DNA from: Actinomycetota bacterium
GTDB taxonomy: Bacteria > Actinomycetota > JAHEXW01 > JAGVPG01
Assembly: GCA_020052375.1 (NCBI GenBank)
Contig: JAGVPG010000017.1
Location: 23,713-87,712 of the forward strand
Length of the DNA: 64,000 nt
Direction of reading: 5' to 3'
In this document: positions 48,817 to 59,232 of the stretch, piece by piece
How positions within the stretch are numbered: position 1 is the stretch's first letter
How the letters are laid out: every line of letters begins with the position of its first letter
Position numbers and translations under genes: made by a program
Notes under the pieces: generated by a model
Told to the model about the DNA's origin: nothing
The model's database searches: none
What the model saw: only the letters and a program-made list of their open reading frames with translations

Positions 48817-49806
48817 TTACGTAGTCTGATCTAGTTTTTCTAAGAAATCCTTATACCACAGGATGGTCGTTCGCAGTCCTTCATCTAGAGGATATTGTGG
48901 CTTCCAGCCTAAGACCTCGCGCGCTTTTCGCGCGTTAAGATACTGCTTGGGGATCTCGTTCGTCGCTTCTCCCAGGATCTTCGGCTTTAGATCGTCGCGT
49001 TCCATAAGGACTAATATCCTGCCGGCAAGGTCTATCGCACTGATCGGATTCTCGCACGAGAAGTTGAACGCCTCTCCGTGTATCGCCTTGTTCTCGCTCA
49101 TCCTGGCAGCCAGGAGCATATAAGCGTCAGCGACATCCTCGATATATATATAGTCCCTTATGAAGGTCCCGTCGGATCTTATCAGTGGCCGCTCATCTCT
49201 TAAGACCGACCGTATCGTCCCTGGAACAAGACGGTTGAAGTTCAGATCGCCGCCTCCGTAGAAATTACCGCATCTCGTTACGCAGACAGGCAACCCGTAA
49301 GAATTATAGTAAGTGTGCGCGATCAGATCGGCACAGCTCTTCGAGACGTCATAGGGATGCGATCCTTTCAGCGAAAACGTCTCGTCGTACGGCAGGTTCT
49401 CCTGGTCCCCGTAGGCTTTGTCGCTCGAGGCCAGGACGATCTCCTTGACCGTACCGACTCTGCGGCAGGCCTCGAGAAGGTTCCATGTGCCCCGCACGTT
49501 CGTTTCGAACGTCGACAGCGAATTACGGTTGGCCGTCCCCACTATGGGTTGTGCAGCCAGATGAAAGACCGTTTCCACTTCGTATTCGTTCAAAGCCCTC
49601 TCGAGCAGGTAATAGTCTTCAATCTCCCCGCGGACCACGCTGATCCGGTCGATCAATCCATCCTGGACGAGCCGGCTTCTCGGTACACCGTCTCTGACCA
49701 GCCCTACGATGTCCGCTCCGGCTTTGATGAGCGCCCCGGTCAACCACGAACCGAGAAGTCCCGTACAGCCGGTGATCAGTATCCTTCTGTCCCGCCAGAA
49801 CTTCAT
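48817..49806 (-). CDS. rfbG: CDP-glucose 4,6-dehydratase
   Basis: [58 protein letters not shown]. Confidence 0.92.
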   Translation of the reverse strand: MKFWRDRRILITGCTGLLGSWLTGALIKAGADIVGLVRDGVPRSRLVQDGLIDRISVVRGEIEDYYLLERALNEYEVETVFHLAAQPIVGTANRNSLSTFETNVRGTWNLLEACRRVGTVKEIVLASSDKAYGDQENLPYDETFSLKGSHPYDVSKSCADLIAHTYYNSYGLPVCVTRCGNFYGGGDLNFNRLVPGTIRSVLRDERPLIRSDGTFIRDYIYIEDVADAYMLLAARMSENKAIHGEAFNFSCENPISAIDLAGRILVLMERDDLKPKILGEATNEIPKQYLNARKAREVLGWKPQYPLDEGLRTTILWYKDFLEKLDQTT

Positions 49807-49817
49807 ATCCGGCTCCT

Positions 49818-50600
49818 TCATTCCCACACCTTCCAGGGCGCGTTACCCTTTTGCCAGATCTCCTGCAGATATTTATTATCCCTGTATGTGTCCATGCACT
49901 GCCAGAAACCGTCATGCGGAAACAACTTGATGTCCCTGGTCGCGCATAGCTCTCTCATCGGTTCTCTCTCCAGAATGCAGTCGTCCTCCGCGCTCAGCAG
50001 ATCGAGAAACCTCTTCTTGAACACAAAGAAACCGCCGTTGATATGCCCTTCCGATGACTGGGGTTTCTCGCTGAACTCCATCACATTATCGTCTTTTATC
50101 AGCAACTCACCGAACCTGGAAGTCGGCCTGACGCCGGTCAACGTAGCCGTCTTACCGTGTCCGAGATGGAAATCGACAAGTCTTTTGACATCGATGTCCG
50201 CGACGCCGTCGCCGTACGTGACCATGAAATCGTCTCCGTCCAGATACTGCTCGATCCGTTTTATCCTGGCTCCGGTCATCGCGCTGTCCCCTGTATCAGC
50301 CAGCGTGACACGCCATCCGTCCTCGCCATGGTTGCTGTGGAACTCGATCTCGTTGGGATTACCCAGCCGGACCGTAAAATCATTGTTCATCGCCTCATAG
50401 TCGAGGAAATATTCCTTGATCGCCTCCCCCTTATAACCGAGGCATACGATAAAATCCTTGAAGCCATGGTGGGCGTAGATCTTCATGATATGCCACAGGA
50501 TCGGCCGTCCGCCTATTTCCACCATGGGTTTCGGTCTGAATTCCGTTTCTTCGCGAAGACGCGTGCCCAGACCGCCCGCCAGTATCGCGACTTTCATCAT
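49818..50600 (-). CDS. rfbF: Glucose-1-phosphate cytidylyltransferase
   Basis: [57 protein letters not shown]. Confidence 0.95.
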   Translation of the reverse strand: MMKVAILAGGLGTRLREETEFRPKPMVEIGGRPILWHIMKIYAHHGFKDFIVCLGYKGEAIKEYFLDYEAMNNDFTVRLGNPNEIEFHSNHGEDGWRVTLADTGDSAMTGARIKRIEQYLDGDDFMVTYGDGVADIDVKRLVDFHLGHGKTATLTGVRPTSRFGELLIKDDNVMEFSEKPQSSEGHINGGFFVFKKRFLDLLSAEDDCILEREPMRELCATRDIKLFPHDGFWQCMDTYRDNKYLQEIWQKGNAPWKVWE

Positions 50601-51628
50601 GCCCTCCTCGCAAAAACAGCTCTAAACCCCTGTTTGACCGTCAAGAAACTGTAGCTGACCATCATCAAAAGACAGACCACGGGATGTATGAACCAGGCCG
50701 GATCGCGCCTTTTTATAAATCCTCTCGTGCTGTCATACATGGGTTTTACGACCGTCAACGAATAGATGACGTACTTTAACAGATTGAGATCATCTCTTAT
50801 GTTCTTCGGGTCATATACTTTATATTTTCTAGGTTCTTCCCTGAAATGCAATGTCGACGTATAGAACACCCGCCTGCCAAGATACTTCCAGATCGAGTCG
50901 TTGCATGGGACATGTATGACCGTGTTCTTAACGAACCCGAGTGTATCCCGACCACTCGCCACCAGGTCGTATACGGAATCGGAATGCGTATAGAACGGCA
51001 CCTTGGAAACGTCCGGGAGCGTCAAGTCAAGAAGCTCCCGGCGCCTGGCCACAAACCCGTTACATCCCAGGGGAGGCAGATGAGCCGTGTCAAACTTGGT
51101 CATATAGTAAGGTCCCACATCCTTCGCTTCGCCGAACAGGGTCCACCTGGTATCGGCCCATGAGAGTTTATCCCGCTTCCTCAAGTAGTATGCGATCGGG
51201 TCATGGACTCCCATCAACGCGAAATACCTGTTAAGGATCCTGTCGCTTCTCCTGTGCTCGTATCTGAGTGACTGCGTAGCCACGATCACCTGGTCCTCCA
51301 TAAGAGGCGAGATCATCTCGTCCAGCCAGGCCTCTGTCGGCAGAAAAATATCAGACTCAATATAGCATATTATCTCGTTTTTCGCATTTAGGAGCCCGAT
51401 AGCCCTTCTTGGTTCCGAGTTATTCCTGTATCCCCCGTCGATGACTTTCGCTCCGTACGACCGGGCGACATCCTGGGTGCCGTCGGTCGATCCACCATCC
51501 ACCACCAGTATCTCCAGGAGTTCCTGGGGATACGCCTGCCGCCGTATGTGCTCAAGGCACACAGCAATGTTCTCAGCGCAGTTCAGAGCTACTATGACGA
51601 TAGAGACTGTCGGCCGCTTATCCATCAT
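50597..51628 (-). CDS. GT2 family glycosyltransferase (paralogous to 24694..25707)
   Basis: VSIVIVALNCAENIAVCLEHIRRQ; VVDGGSTDGTQDVA; CYIESDIFLPTEAW. Confidence 0.9.
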   Translation of the reverse strand: MMDKRPTVSIVIVALNCAENIAVCLEHIRRQAYPQELLEILVVDGGSTDGTQDVARSYGAKVIDGGYRNNSEPRRAIGLLNAKNEIICYIESDIFLPTEAWLDEMISPLMEDQVIVATQSLRYEHRRSDRILNRYFALMGVHDPIAYYLRKRDKLSWADTRWTLFGEAKDVGPYYMTKFDTAHLPPLGCNGFVARRRELLDLTLPDVSKVPFYTHSDSVYDLVASGRDTLGFVKNTVIHVPCNDSIWKYLGRRVFYTSTLHFREEPRKYKVYDPKNIRDDLNLLKYVIYSLTVVKPMYDSTRGFIKRRDPAWFIHPVVCLLMMVSYSFLTVKQGFRAVFARRA

Positions 51629-52377
51629 TCTTCTTTATGTTCCTTATCGTAGTAGCGAAGGATGTACGTGCGGTAGAATATCGCCATCGTATCTATCCAT
51701 ATGTCTCTAGCGTCTCGATACTTTATCCTCCCGAAATCCCTGCGAAAATCAAGTGTGATCGGCGCTTCGATGATCTTGTATCCCAGCCTGTGGGCGTTCA
51801 CCAGCATCTCCAGATCGAAAGCGTAGCGCTTGACCACGATCCGCGGAAAGACCCGTTTCAAGACCTCGATCTTAAACATCTTGATCCCCGTCTGGGTATC
51901 CCGGACCGGCAGACCGAAAAGGGTCTTCACCAGAATATAGTATATATTGCTCATCAACCGCCTGTTCGGCGGGTAGTCCACTATCGATCTCGGATGACGC
52001 TTCGACCCGATGACAACATCCGCGTCGTTGTCCTGAAGATACTCGTATAACGTCTGTAGCTGATGCGGATGGAGATCGAGGTCGGCGTCCAGGAAAGCTA
52101 CCAGGTCCCCGCTGACAAACCTGAAGCCGTATCTCAGAGCTTCGCCTTTGCCATGGTTCGGTTCGTGCCGGACGATCTTGATGTGGTCCAGATTGACGCT
52201 CGCCCTGGCGGCCTCCGCATGCGTGTTGTCAGTGCTCCCGTCGTCCACGACTACGATCTCATAATCCCGGGCCAGCTTGTCCAGCGTCTCGATAGTCTCG
52301 CTCAAGCTATCGTAGATATGAGAACCTTCGTTATATGCCGGTACGATGACCGATATTTTACCCTGATACGTTTTCAT
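51625..52377 (-). CDS. GT2 family glycosyltransferase (DPM1/Alg5-like; similar to N-terminal half of 27175..28890)
   Basis: SVIVPAYNEGSHIYDSLSETI; FLDADLDLHPHQL; DTQTGIKMFKIEVL. Confidence 0.92.
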   Translation of the reverse strand: MKTYQGKISVIVPAYNEGSHIYDSLSETIETLDKLARDYEIVVVDDGSTDNTHAEAARASVNLDHIKIVRHEPNHGKGEALRYGFRFVSGDLVAFLDADLDLHPHQLQTLYEYLQDNDADVVIGSKRHPRSIVDYPPNRRLMSNIYYILVKTLFGLPVRDTQTGIKMFKIEVLKRVFPRIVVKRYAFDLEMLVNAHRLGYKIIEAPITLDFRRDFGRIKYRDARDIWIDTMAIFYRTYILRYYDKEHKEE

Positions 52378-52486
52378 GGTCTCTGATGGTTGTTTATTGC
52401 AGGCATGTAGGTATTGAAAACCTGATGGTGATGGAGAATCATAGACTCATTATAGTACAGCCGGACACAGCCGCTCAACCTGTATG

Positions 52487-53689
52487 CTATGCGGTCTCTC
52501 CCCCTGGCCTTGCCCCGACCACCTCTGCGAACAATCTCAGGTATTTTTCTTCGACCACATTCCAGGTGTATTTCTCCTCTACATACCGCCTACCGTTCGC
52601 GGCCAGAGTAGCTCTTAATCCGGCATCGTCGAGAAGCATCTTGAGACACGACACGAACTCCTCATATCCCAGATAGTATAGCCCTCCGTTGCTCCTTATG
52701 CAGTGACCTTTGACGACTTCGCTTTCAGCCGTCGCCAGGACGGGCGTTTCGACCAGCCAGCTCTCCAGCGTCACGATCGACAAGCTCTCGAATTTGGATG
52801 GCATGATGAGTACGTCGGCCGCGGCCAGCGCGTTGTGTTTGTCCTCGTCGGACACAAAACCCGTGGATACGATATTGGGGTGTTCCGGGATATCCATCAC
52901 CTGCGTACCTATGAACACGAGTTTGATTTCCGGATCGACCGACCTGCTATATCCTGTAAAAAATGTCAGTAGTTCAAGACACCCTTTTGATTCGTCGATC
53001 CGTCCTGCGTAGACGATGAACCGTCCTTCTATACCGTACTTCCGTCTGAACGCGTCAGCGGACACCGACTCAGGACGGTCGACACCCACGCCGAAGATCT
53101 CCCCGTAAACTCTCGCCGTGCTGAACCTGCGCTCTATGAACTCCTTTTCTTCCACGGTATTGCAGACAATGGCTTGCGGCAGGCTGAAGAACTTATCGAA
53201 CATCCTGAGATAGATCGAGGGTTCATCATGCGCAGTCGGCACGAGTATCGCTTTATCGGCGACGACCGGCAATCCTTTGAATGTCGTATAGTAAAGATAG
53301 GTGAAGAAGACGAACAGATCGTATTCCGCGGCATGATCTCGAAGATACCCCACCAGACTGTCGCAATGCGGACCCTGTTTGTCCATCCATACGGCCTCTT
53401 CCTCATCCGTATGGCGCCCGCTGGGATGTAGGACCCGTAGAGATAGCTTACTGAAATCGTCGATGTCCCGCGGAAAGTCGGTCGGGAACCTGCGGACTGA
53501 GACATCGTTCACCTTGCTTACGCCAGGTTCATACTCGTTGTTCCACGCGACATAGTCTTTCGCGCAGGTCGTCAGCACCTCTACGTCCAGATCCCGTTTC
53601 GACAGATGTTCGGCCACCCACCGGCAAAGAAGTTCCGACCCGCCGTTCACCTCCGGACCGTATCGCTGCACGATCATCGCCACTTTCAT
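52487..53689 (-). CDS. GT4 family glycosyltransferase
   Basis: MKVAMIVQRYGPEVNGGSELLCRWVAEHL; PSKFESLSIVTLESWLVETPVLAT. Confidence 0.9.
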   Translation of the reverse strand: MKVAMIVQRYGPEVNGGSELLCRWVAEHLSKRDLDVEVLTTCAKDYVAWNNEYEPGVSKVNDVSVRRFPTDFPRDIDDFSKLSLRVLHPSGRHTDEEEAVWMDKQGPHCDSLVGYLRDHAAEYDLFVFFTYLYYTTFKGLPVVADKAILVPTAHDEPSIYLRMFDKFFSLPQAIVCNTVEEKEFIERRFSTARVYGEIFGVGVDRPESVSADAFRRKYGIEGRFIVYAGRIDESKGCLELLTFFTGYSRSVDPEIKLVFIGTQVMDIPEHPNIVSTGFVSDEDKHNALAAADVLIMPSKFESLSIVTLESWLVETPVLATAESEVVKGHCIRSNGGLYYLGYEEFVSCLKMLLDDAGLRATLAANGRRYVEEKYTWNVVEEKYLRLFAEVVGARPGGETA

Positions 53690-54763
53690 CTAAGAGACCT
53701 CTTCTATAAATCGCTTCAGCAACGCCTTAGTGTGGTTCAGGTCAAAATCCTTCAGTCTCTCCCGTTGTCCGCCGACGACCCGGTTTCTTAATGTCTCATC
53801 CGATATGACCTTGTCGATAAGCCACGCGATGTCGAGATATGATTTCTCCGAGACTGTCAAAGCGGTATTTCCCAGCGTCCACGGTACGGCCGCCGCTTTA
53901 TACGCGATGATCGGGACCCCGAAATACATGGACTCTATCAGCGGCACGCAGAAACCCTCATGCTCGCTCATACAGACAAAGACATCGGCGACATTATAGT
54001 AAGCGATCAAGCTTTTCTGGTCGACCGGACCGGTGAATACCACATCCTCCAACTTCAATTCGTCAGCCAGCTTGTGGATCATCTGCTCGTATATCTCGGA
54101 GCCGCTGGCCGACCCGACGATCAACAGGCGCGACTTCTGATTGACGAACCGCTTATAGCAATAAAAGACCTTCAATATGTCTTCATGGCATTTGTTCGGC
54201 GATATCCTGCCGACAAAAAGGATATTGGTATAGTCATCGTCAAACGACTTCAGCACCTGGGCGTCGGGGCGCAGATCATAGTTGGAGTAGTCGATGATCA
54301 GCGGTAAGACGTCCGTGTTCTTAAAACCCATCTCTTCCAGTTCAAGCCGGTTGTAATCGGAGTCGCCCAACGCCAGATCGATATACTTGTTCATCTCCGT
54401 GAGTTCTTTGCGCCCGTTCTTCAGGATGTATGCCAGATGGTCGTTGATCCCGAGGAAATACTCATAAGGTGTGATGTTGTGATAGATGAGTATCTTCTTG
54501 TCGGCCAAAGTCCTTATATACCTCGTCAAGGCCGAACCTATCCCATGATGATAGATAAGGATGTTGGAAGACGTGCTGATCCCGGCATATTCGGCAAAAG
54601 AGCGGACACCGCGTATGTAGTGAGACGGCAGGTGTTCCACATAGATATCCGACCGGTATCCCCAGGAGCGGAGGATCTTTCGTATCCCCATGACCTCGTT
54701 CCCGATCGCGTCGCCGCGCTGGAACGAAGGCAAGACCTGACTGATACGGATACGTTCGGCCAT
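53690..54763 (-). CDS. GT4 family glycosyltransferase
   Basis: VLPSFQRGDAIGNEVMGIRKIL; SEHEGFCVPLIESMYFGVPIIAYKAAAVPWTLG. Confidence 0.9.
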   Translation of the reverse strand: MAERIRISQVLPSFQRGDAIGNEVMGIRKILRSWGYRSDIYVEHLPSHYIRGVRSFAEYAGISTSSNILIYHHGIGSALTRYIRTLADKKILIYHNITPYEYFLGINDHLAYILKNGRKELTEMNKYIDLALGDSDYNRLELEEMGFKNTDVLPLIIDYSNYDLRPDAQVLKSFDDDYTNILFVGRISPNKCHEDILKVFYCYKRFVNQKSRLLIVGSASGSEIYEQMIHKLADELKLEDVVFTGPVDQKSLIAYYNVADVFVCMSEHEGFCVPLIESMYFGVPIIAYKAAAVPWTLGNTALTVSEKSYLDIAWLIDKVISDETLRNRVVGGQRERLKDFDLNHTKALLKRFIEEVS

Positions 54764-54766
54764 ATG

Positions 54767-55930
54767 CTACACCCCGATCAGTCTTCTGTACTGGTCTATC
54801 ACGTTGTTCCAACTATAGTTCCGCTCGACGTAACGGCGTCCGTTCTCCGCCATGAGACGGGCTCTGTCGGGGTCCTCCAGATAGAAGTCGATACAGGAAG
54901 CGAATTCATAATAGTCCTCGAAATAGAGGCCGCCGTTGCTCCTTTTGCAATGCCATCTGGTCACTTCACAATCCTCATGGACTATGACAGGGGTACCGGC
55001 GACCCACGAATCCATGATGACGAGCGAGAAGCTCTCGTTCTCCGAAGGCTGGCAAAGCATCGCAGCCGCCGCGTGCGCGTCGTTCTTGTCCTCTTCGGAT
55101 ACATAACCCAGGTCTATGATATCGCCGGTCATAGATGACGGCATATCGACCGATCCGCCGCCGATCAGGACCAGCTTAAGGCCGTTATCCTGTCTTTTTT
55201 TGTATTCATTGAAGTATTCGAGCAAGCATGGCGTGTTCTTGCACTCGTCTTTCCGCCCGACATACAGCATAAACGGCTCTTTCACCCCGTACTTGCCAAG
55301 AAACCTGTCCGGATCATAAGAGACCTCCGTATCGACGCCCGCGCCGATGACCGCGGTCTTGGCGCGCAAAGGCCCGTAAAGGCGCTTTGCCAGAGCCATC
55401 TCCGGCTCCGCGTTGAAAATCACCCCTCCGACCTCTTGAAACATATCTTTAAAGACGCTCATCCCGGCATAGTTCTCGTCATGCAGACACGGGATTATAT
55501 ACGATCTTTGAGGTGCTATTTTTACTCCATTGTAGGTCGTACCGAACATATAAGGGATCAGGATGAATACACGTTCGTTCTTTTCACGCTCCATAAAGGA
55601 ATACAGGTGTTTGCTGTTTATTGATTCCCTCATGTAGAGCAACTCCTCCTCGCGGGATACACCCATATCGTTAAGAAGCTTGAACTTCAAGTCGTCGAAG
55701 AGCTCGAAATCGCGGTTGTCGGCTTTGAACCTGCGGACTCTGACGCCGCCTTCGGTATAGATTCCCTCTCTATAGCGGTTGGACCAGTCGAAGAAATCCC
55801 TGGCGCATGTCGTCAGGACTTCGACATCGACGCCGCTCGCGGTCAGATGTTCCGCGAGTGTCCGGCATAGATGCTCGGCGCCTCCGGCGATCTTGTCTCC
55901 ATACCAGGGAATGACAAACGAGATTATCAC
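54767..55930 (-). CDS. GT4 family glycosyltransferase
   Basis: MIISFVIPWYGDKIAGGAEHLCRTLAEHL; PSENESFSLVIMDSWVAGTPVIVH. Confidence 0.9.
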   Translation of the reverse strand: MIISFVIPWYGDKIAGGAEHLCRTLAEHLTASGVDVEVLTTCARDFFDWSNRYREGIYTEGGVRVRRFKADNRDFELFDDLKFKLLNDMGVSREEELLYMRESINSKHLYSFMEREKNERVFILIPYMFGTTYNGVKIAPQRSYIIPCLHDENYAGMSVFKDMFQEVGGVIFNAEPEMALAKRLYGPLRAKTAVIGAGVDTEVSYDPDRFLGKYGVKEPFMLYVGRKDECKNTPCLLEYFNEYKKRQDNGLKLVLIGGGSVDMPSSMTGDIIDLGYVSEEDKNDAHAAAAMLCQPSENESFSLVIMDSWVAGTPVIVHEDCEVTRWHCKRSNGGLYFEDYYEFASCIDFYLEDPDRARLMAENGRRYVERNYSWNNVIDQYRRLIGV

Positions 55931-56343
55931 TTCTGCTTTTCCAGCTCTTTTACTTTCTCTTCAAGGTTGGACAGACGCTCTTCCATCTGCCCTATCGCCC
56001 ATACGGCTTGCATATTGAAGGCGGAAGCCTGCCTGGCTACATCGCCCACATACCAGCGCGTCAGTTTGCGTATGAAGCGCTTCAGCATGACGATGAGCGG
56101 CCCGACCACCGGAGTCTCCGAAGTCGGCGGCCTCTCGCTGGATACGTGCCAGCGCACGTTCATCTCCCGCAGCTGGTCTTTGATGTCTTCGGGCACATCG
56201 CTGACATGCAGCTTCAGACTAAGCCGCTCGTCGATGTCTTCGGGGATCTCGCCCTGCGCCTTCTTGTGCTTGATGTCCGCCCTGATCTTTGACATGATCT
56301 CTTCGACATCGATCTTGTCAGGTTTTATCCCTTGTTCAACCAT
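55927..56343 (-). CDS. Small hypothetical protein with C-terminal coiled coil, between Wzt-like and GT4 genes
   Basis: VDVEEIMSKIRADIKHKK N-terminus; QMEERLSNLEEKVKELEKQK C-terminus; ATGA-type overlap with neighbour. Confidence 0.75.
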   Translation of the reverse strand: MVEQGIKPDKIDVEEIMSKIRADIKHKKAQGEIPEDIDERLSLKLHVSDVPEDIKDQLREMNVRWHVSSERPPTSETPVVGPLIVMLKRFIRKLTRWYVGDVARQASAFNMQAVWAIGQMEERLSNLEEKVKELEKQK

Positions 56344-56365
56344 TTAATGCCCTCCTTGGCCGGAA

Positions 56366-57568
56366 TCACTTATCCGGTTTCAGCTTGAAATCCAAAGGAA
56401 TGAAAAGATTTCCCTCGTCCCTATAATCGTTGTAGACCTCGAATGAATAGTAACGTTCCTGCCAGTGGTAGATGCTCGCGCTCAATGAGGAATGTATGGC
56501 CAGCGTCAGCGTATACTTACCGTCCAGCATCGACAGGCTTTTAAGATCGAACTCGGCCACGCCTTTTCCGGTCACCCTGCCGGTTTCATACTGTCTTAAT
56601 TCAGTATTTGTGCCGAAGCATTTGGCGTCCCGCTGGTCGAATACCCCCAGACCGAACACCGGATCCTCTATCGGTTTTTTCGCTTCATAGTGTATGCGTA
56701 TGATCATCCGGTCGCCCGCCGCGTACCGTGTCGTCCGGGTGCCCTCGTCGTTTAAGAGCTCGACGCGTTTGATCTCGATCTCCTTTGTCCCGCCCTCTTC
56801 GCCTTTCTCCGTCGTCAATACGGCATCGTGGTAATCGCGTACGACTTGTTTCGGGTCCCCCTGGCTGACGATCTTGCCGGAATCGAGCATTACCGCCCGA
56901 TCGCAGATCTGCTTTACGACATCGACTTCGTGCGTTACAAAAAGGATCGTCCCTCCCGCCTGTTTGAAATGCTTTATCTTGTCCAGGCATTTCCGTTGGA
57001 ACGCTTCGTCCCCGACGGCCAGCACCTCGTCCACCAGAAGTATGTCCGGATCGACGTTGATAGCGATCGCGAAGCCCAGACGCATATACATCCCGGAAGA
57101 ATAGTTCTTGACCGGCGTATCGATGAACCTCTCGAGCTCCGCGAAATCGACGATCCTGTCAAACCGCTCCGAGATCTCCTTTTTCGACAAACGCAGGATA
57201 GCCCCGTTCAGATAGATGTTCTCCCGGCCTGTGAGATCCGGATGAAAACCGGCTCCCAGTTCCAGTAATGCCGATATGCGGCCGTTCGTTGACACATCAC
57301 CCCTGTCAGGTTGGAGGATCCTGGCTATGACCTTGAGGAGCGTGCTCTTCCCGGACCCGTTCTCACCGATGATGCCAAAGGTCTGACCCTTGCCGACCTC
57401 CAGGTCTATCCCATGAAGTCCCCAGATCTCCTCATATCTGGCCCGCCGCATCGACAGGACCGTCTCTTTCAGCGTCTGGTGCCTCTCGTGATAGATGAAG
57501 AACTTCTTCCAAAGGTCGTCGACCTTGATCGCTATATTATCGCCGGGGATACCCGTGTTTACCGCCAT
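56366..57568 (-). CDS. wzt: Polysaccharide ABC exporter ATP-binding protein with C-terminal Wzt-like domain
   Basis: GIIGENGSGKSTLLKVIARIL; YSSGMYMRLGFAIA; DILLVDEVLAVGD; C-terminal beta domain. Confidence 0.9.
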   Translation of the reverse strand: MAVNTGIPGDNIAIKVDDLWKKFFIYHERHQTLKETVLSMRRARYEEIWGLHGIDLEVGKGQTFGIIGENGSGKSTLLKVIARILQPDRGDVSTNGRISALLELGAGFHPDLTGRENIYLNGAILRLSKKEISERFDRIVDFAELERFIDTPVKNYSSGMYMRLGFAIAINVDPDILLVDEVLAVGDEAFQRKCLDKIKHFKQAGGTILFVTHEVDVVKQICDRAVMLDSGKIVSQGDPKQVVRDYHDAVLTTEKGEEGGTKEIEIKRVELLNDEGTRTTRYAAGDRMIIRIHYEAKKPIEDPVFGLGVFDQRDAKCFGTNTELRQYETGRVTGKGVAEFDLKSLSMLDGKYTLTLAIHSSLSASIYHWQERYYSFEVYNDYRDEGNLFIPLDFKLKPDK

Positions 57569-57570
57569 TT

Positions 57571-58371
57571 CTAGACCTCCTCCGCAAACCTTGGTTGAAG
57601 TCTATGGAACACGGTATAGCCGATGATAAGCAGTATCACGGCTCCGGTGATCGCGTACAGGAACATCTTCAGCGTCGGCCACCGGTTTTCATATAGCAGT
57701 TCGCGATAGACGGTGATCATCCATACCATCGGATTGAGCTTGTATATATACATCAGATACGGCCGCCGCATCATAAGAGACGATTTCTCGACCATCGACA
57801 ACTGGTATATGACCGGTGTGGCGTAGAAGATGGCCAGCAGACCTACGCCTACTATGTACTGGATGTCGCGATAATACACGTTCAGGCTCGACAGCAGCAG
57901 CGCCGCGCCAGCTATAAGGATGGTCTCTATAAAAATGATGACCAGAAGGAGCGGGATGAAAACATAGAAATTATGTCCGTAGACGATCAGGAACAAGAAC
58001 AATACCACAATGGACAGCAGGAAATTTATCAGATTTGCCAGAACCGACGCCAGCGGCAGGATCTCCCGCGGAAAATAGACCTTCTTGATCAGGTTGCTGT
58101 TGGCGACGATCGAACCTGTCGCTCCGACCAGAGATCCGTTAAAAAAGTTCCACGGGAACAATCCGCATAAGATAAAGATAGGAAAGTCCTTTATGTTGAA
58201 CTTGAAGACGTTGGCAAAGACGAATGTGAATATCAACATCATCAGCAGCGGATTGAGCAGAGACCAGAAGAAACCGAGGACGGAGTTCCTGTACTGCAGT
58301 TTCAATTCTTTCATCGCCATCGTGACCAACAGGTCCCTGTATTCGTATAGCTCTTTTATCCTACTTAACAC
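57571..58371 (-). CDS. wzm: Polysaccharide ABC exporter permease
   Basis: KELKLQYRNSVLGFFWSLLNPLLMMLIFTFVFANVF; ABC2 permease family. Confidence 0.92.
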   Translation of the reverse strand: MLSRIKELYEYRDLLVTMAMKELKLQYRNSVLGFFWSLLNPLLMMLIFTFVFANVFKFNIKDFPIFILCGLFPWNFFNGSLVGATGSIVANSNLIKKVYFPREILPLASVLANLINFLLSIVVLFLFLIVYGHNFYVFIPLLLVIIFIETILIAGAALLLSSLNVYYRDIQYIVGVGLLAIFYATPVIYQLSMVEKSSLMMRRPYLMYIYKLNPMVWMITVYRELLYENRWPTLKMFLYAITGAVILLIIGYTVFHRLQPRFAEEV

Positions 58372-58389
58372 AGATCATCACCATTCTTG

Positions 58390-59229
58390 TTAAAGACTCT
58401 CCTTAAAATACGCTTCCAATGCTTCCTCGTACGGCCTTAGTAGAGGAATACCCCGCTTCTCAAGTTGTCCGTTCTTAAGGACCGAATAGGCCGGGCGGAT
58501 CGCCGGGCGGTCGAGTTCACCGGACGTGATCGGCCGGATCTTCACATGGCCGCGTCCCGACTTCGCCAGTATGGCTTCCGCGAATTCGAACCAGGAACAG
58601 ATACCGGCGTTCGTTATATGATAAAGGCCGAAGAATCCGGACTTCATCAGCTCGGCTATCTTTTCCGCCAGATCACGGCTATAAGTCGGCGAACCGGCCT
58701 GATCGGTGACCACCGCAAGCTCGCCCTTTTCATCAGCCGATCTTATGATCGACTTGACGAAGTTGGCCCCATGCATCCCGAACAGCCACGCCGTCCTGAC
58801 AATGTAATAGCTGGACAGTAAGGATCGTACATGTTCCTCACCGACCAGCTTTGATCTGCCGTACATATTGATGGGATTAGGTTTGTCGTCCTCCGTATAT
58901 GGCTGTTTCTTGTTACCGTCAAAAACAAAGTCCGTACTGACATGTACCATTATAGCACCGGTCTTACGGCACGCCAAAGAGAGGTTCTCGGCGCCGTCCG
59001 CGTTCACCTTAAGCGCCAGGTCCGGATGGAGTTCACACCCGTCCACGTCCGTGTACGCCGCCGCGTTGATCACAGCATCGGGTTTGATCTCGACGATCTT
59101 TTCGTCTACTGCACCGGCATCGGTTATATCCAGGTCCAGGTCGAAAGGAAAGACCTCGTTGTCATGTCTCAAATTGTCGACAAGGTCATGCCCCAACTGG
59201 CCTGAAGCGCCCGTTACGACTATGCGCAT
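58390..59229 (-). CDS. rfbD: dTDP-4-dehydrorhamnose reductase
   Basis: MRIVVTGASGQLGHDLVDNL; VNAAAYTDVDGCE; STDFVFDGNKKQPYTEDDKPNPINMYGRSKLVGE. Confidence 0.93.
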   Translation of the reverse strand: MRIVVTGASGQLGHDLVDNLRHDNEVFPFDLDLDITDAGAVDEKIVEIKPDAVINAAAYTDVDGCELHPDLALKVNADGAENLSLACRKTGAIMVHVSTDFVFDGNKKQPYTEDDKPNPINMYGRSKLVGEEHVRSLLSSYYIVRTAWLFGMHGANFVKSIIRSADEKGELAVVTDQAGSPTYSRDLAEKIAELMKSGFFGLYHITNAGICSWFEFAEAILAKSGRGHVKIRPITSGELDRPAIRPAYSVLKNGQLEKRGIPLLRPYEEALEAYFKESL

Positions 59230-59232
59230 CCG

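Noticed and set aside
52378-52486. Possible ncRNA or regulatory element in the 109-bp gap between the GT4 at 52487 and the GT2 at 51625
   Set aside because: No convincing hairpin, repeat or promoter pair seen by eye.
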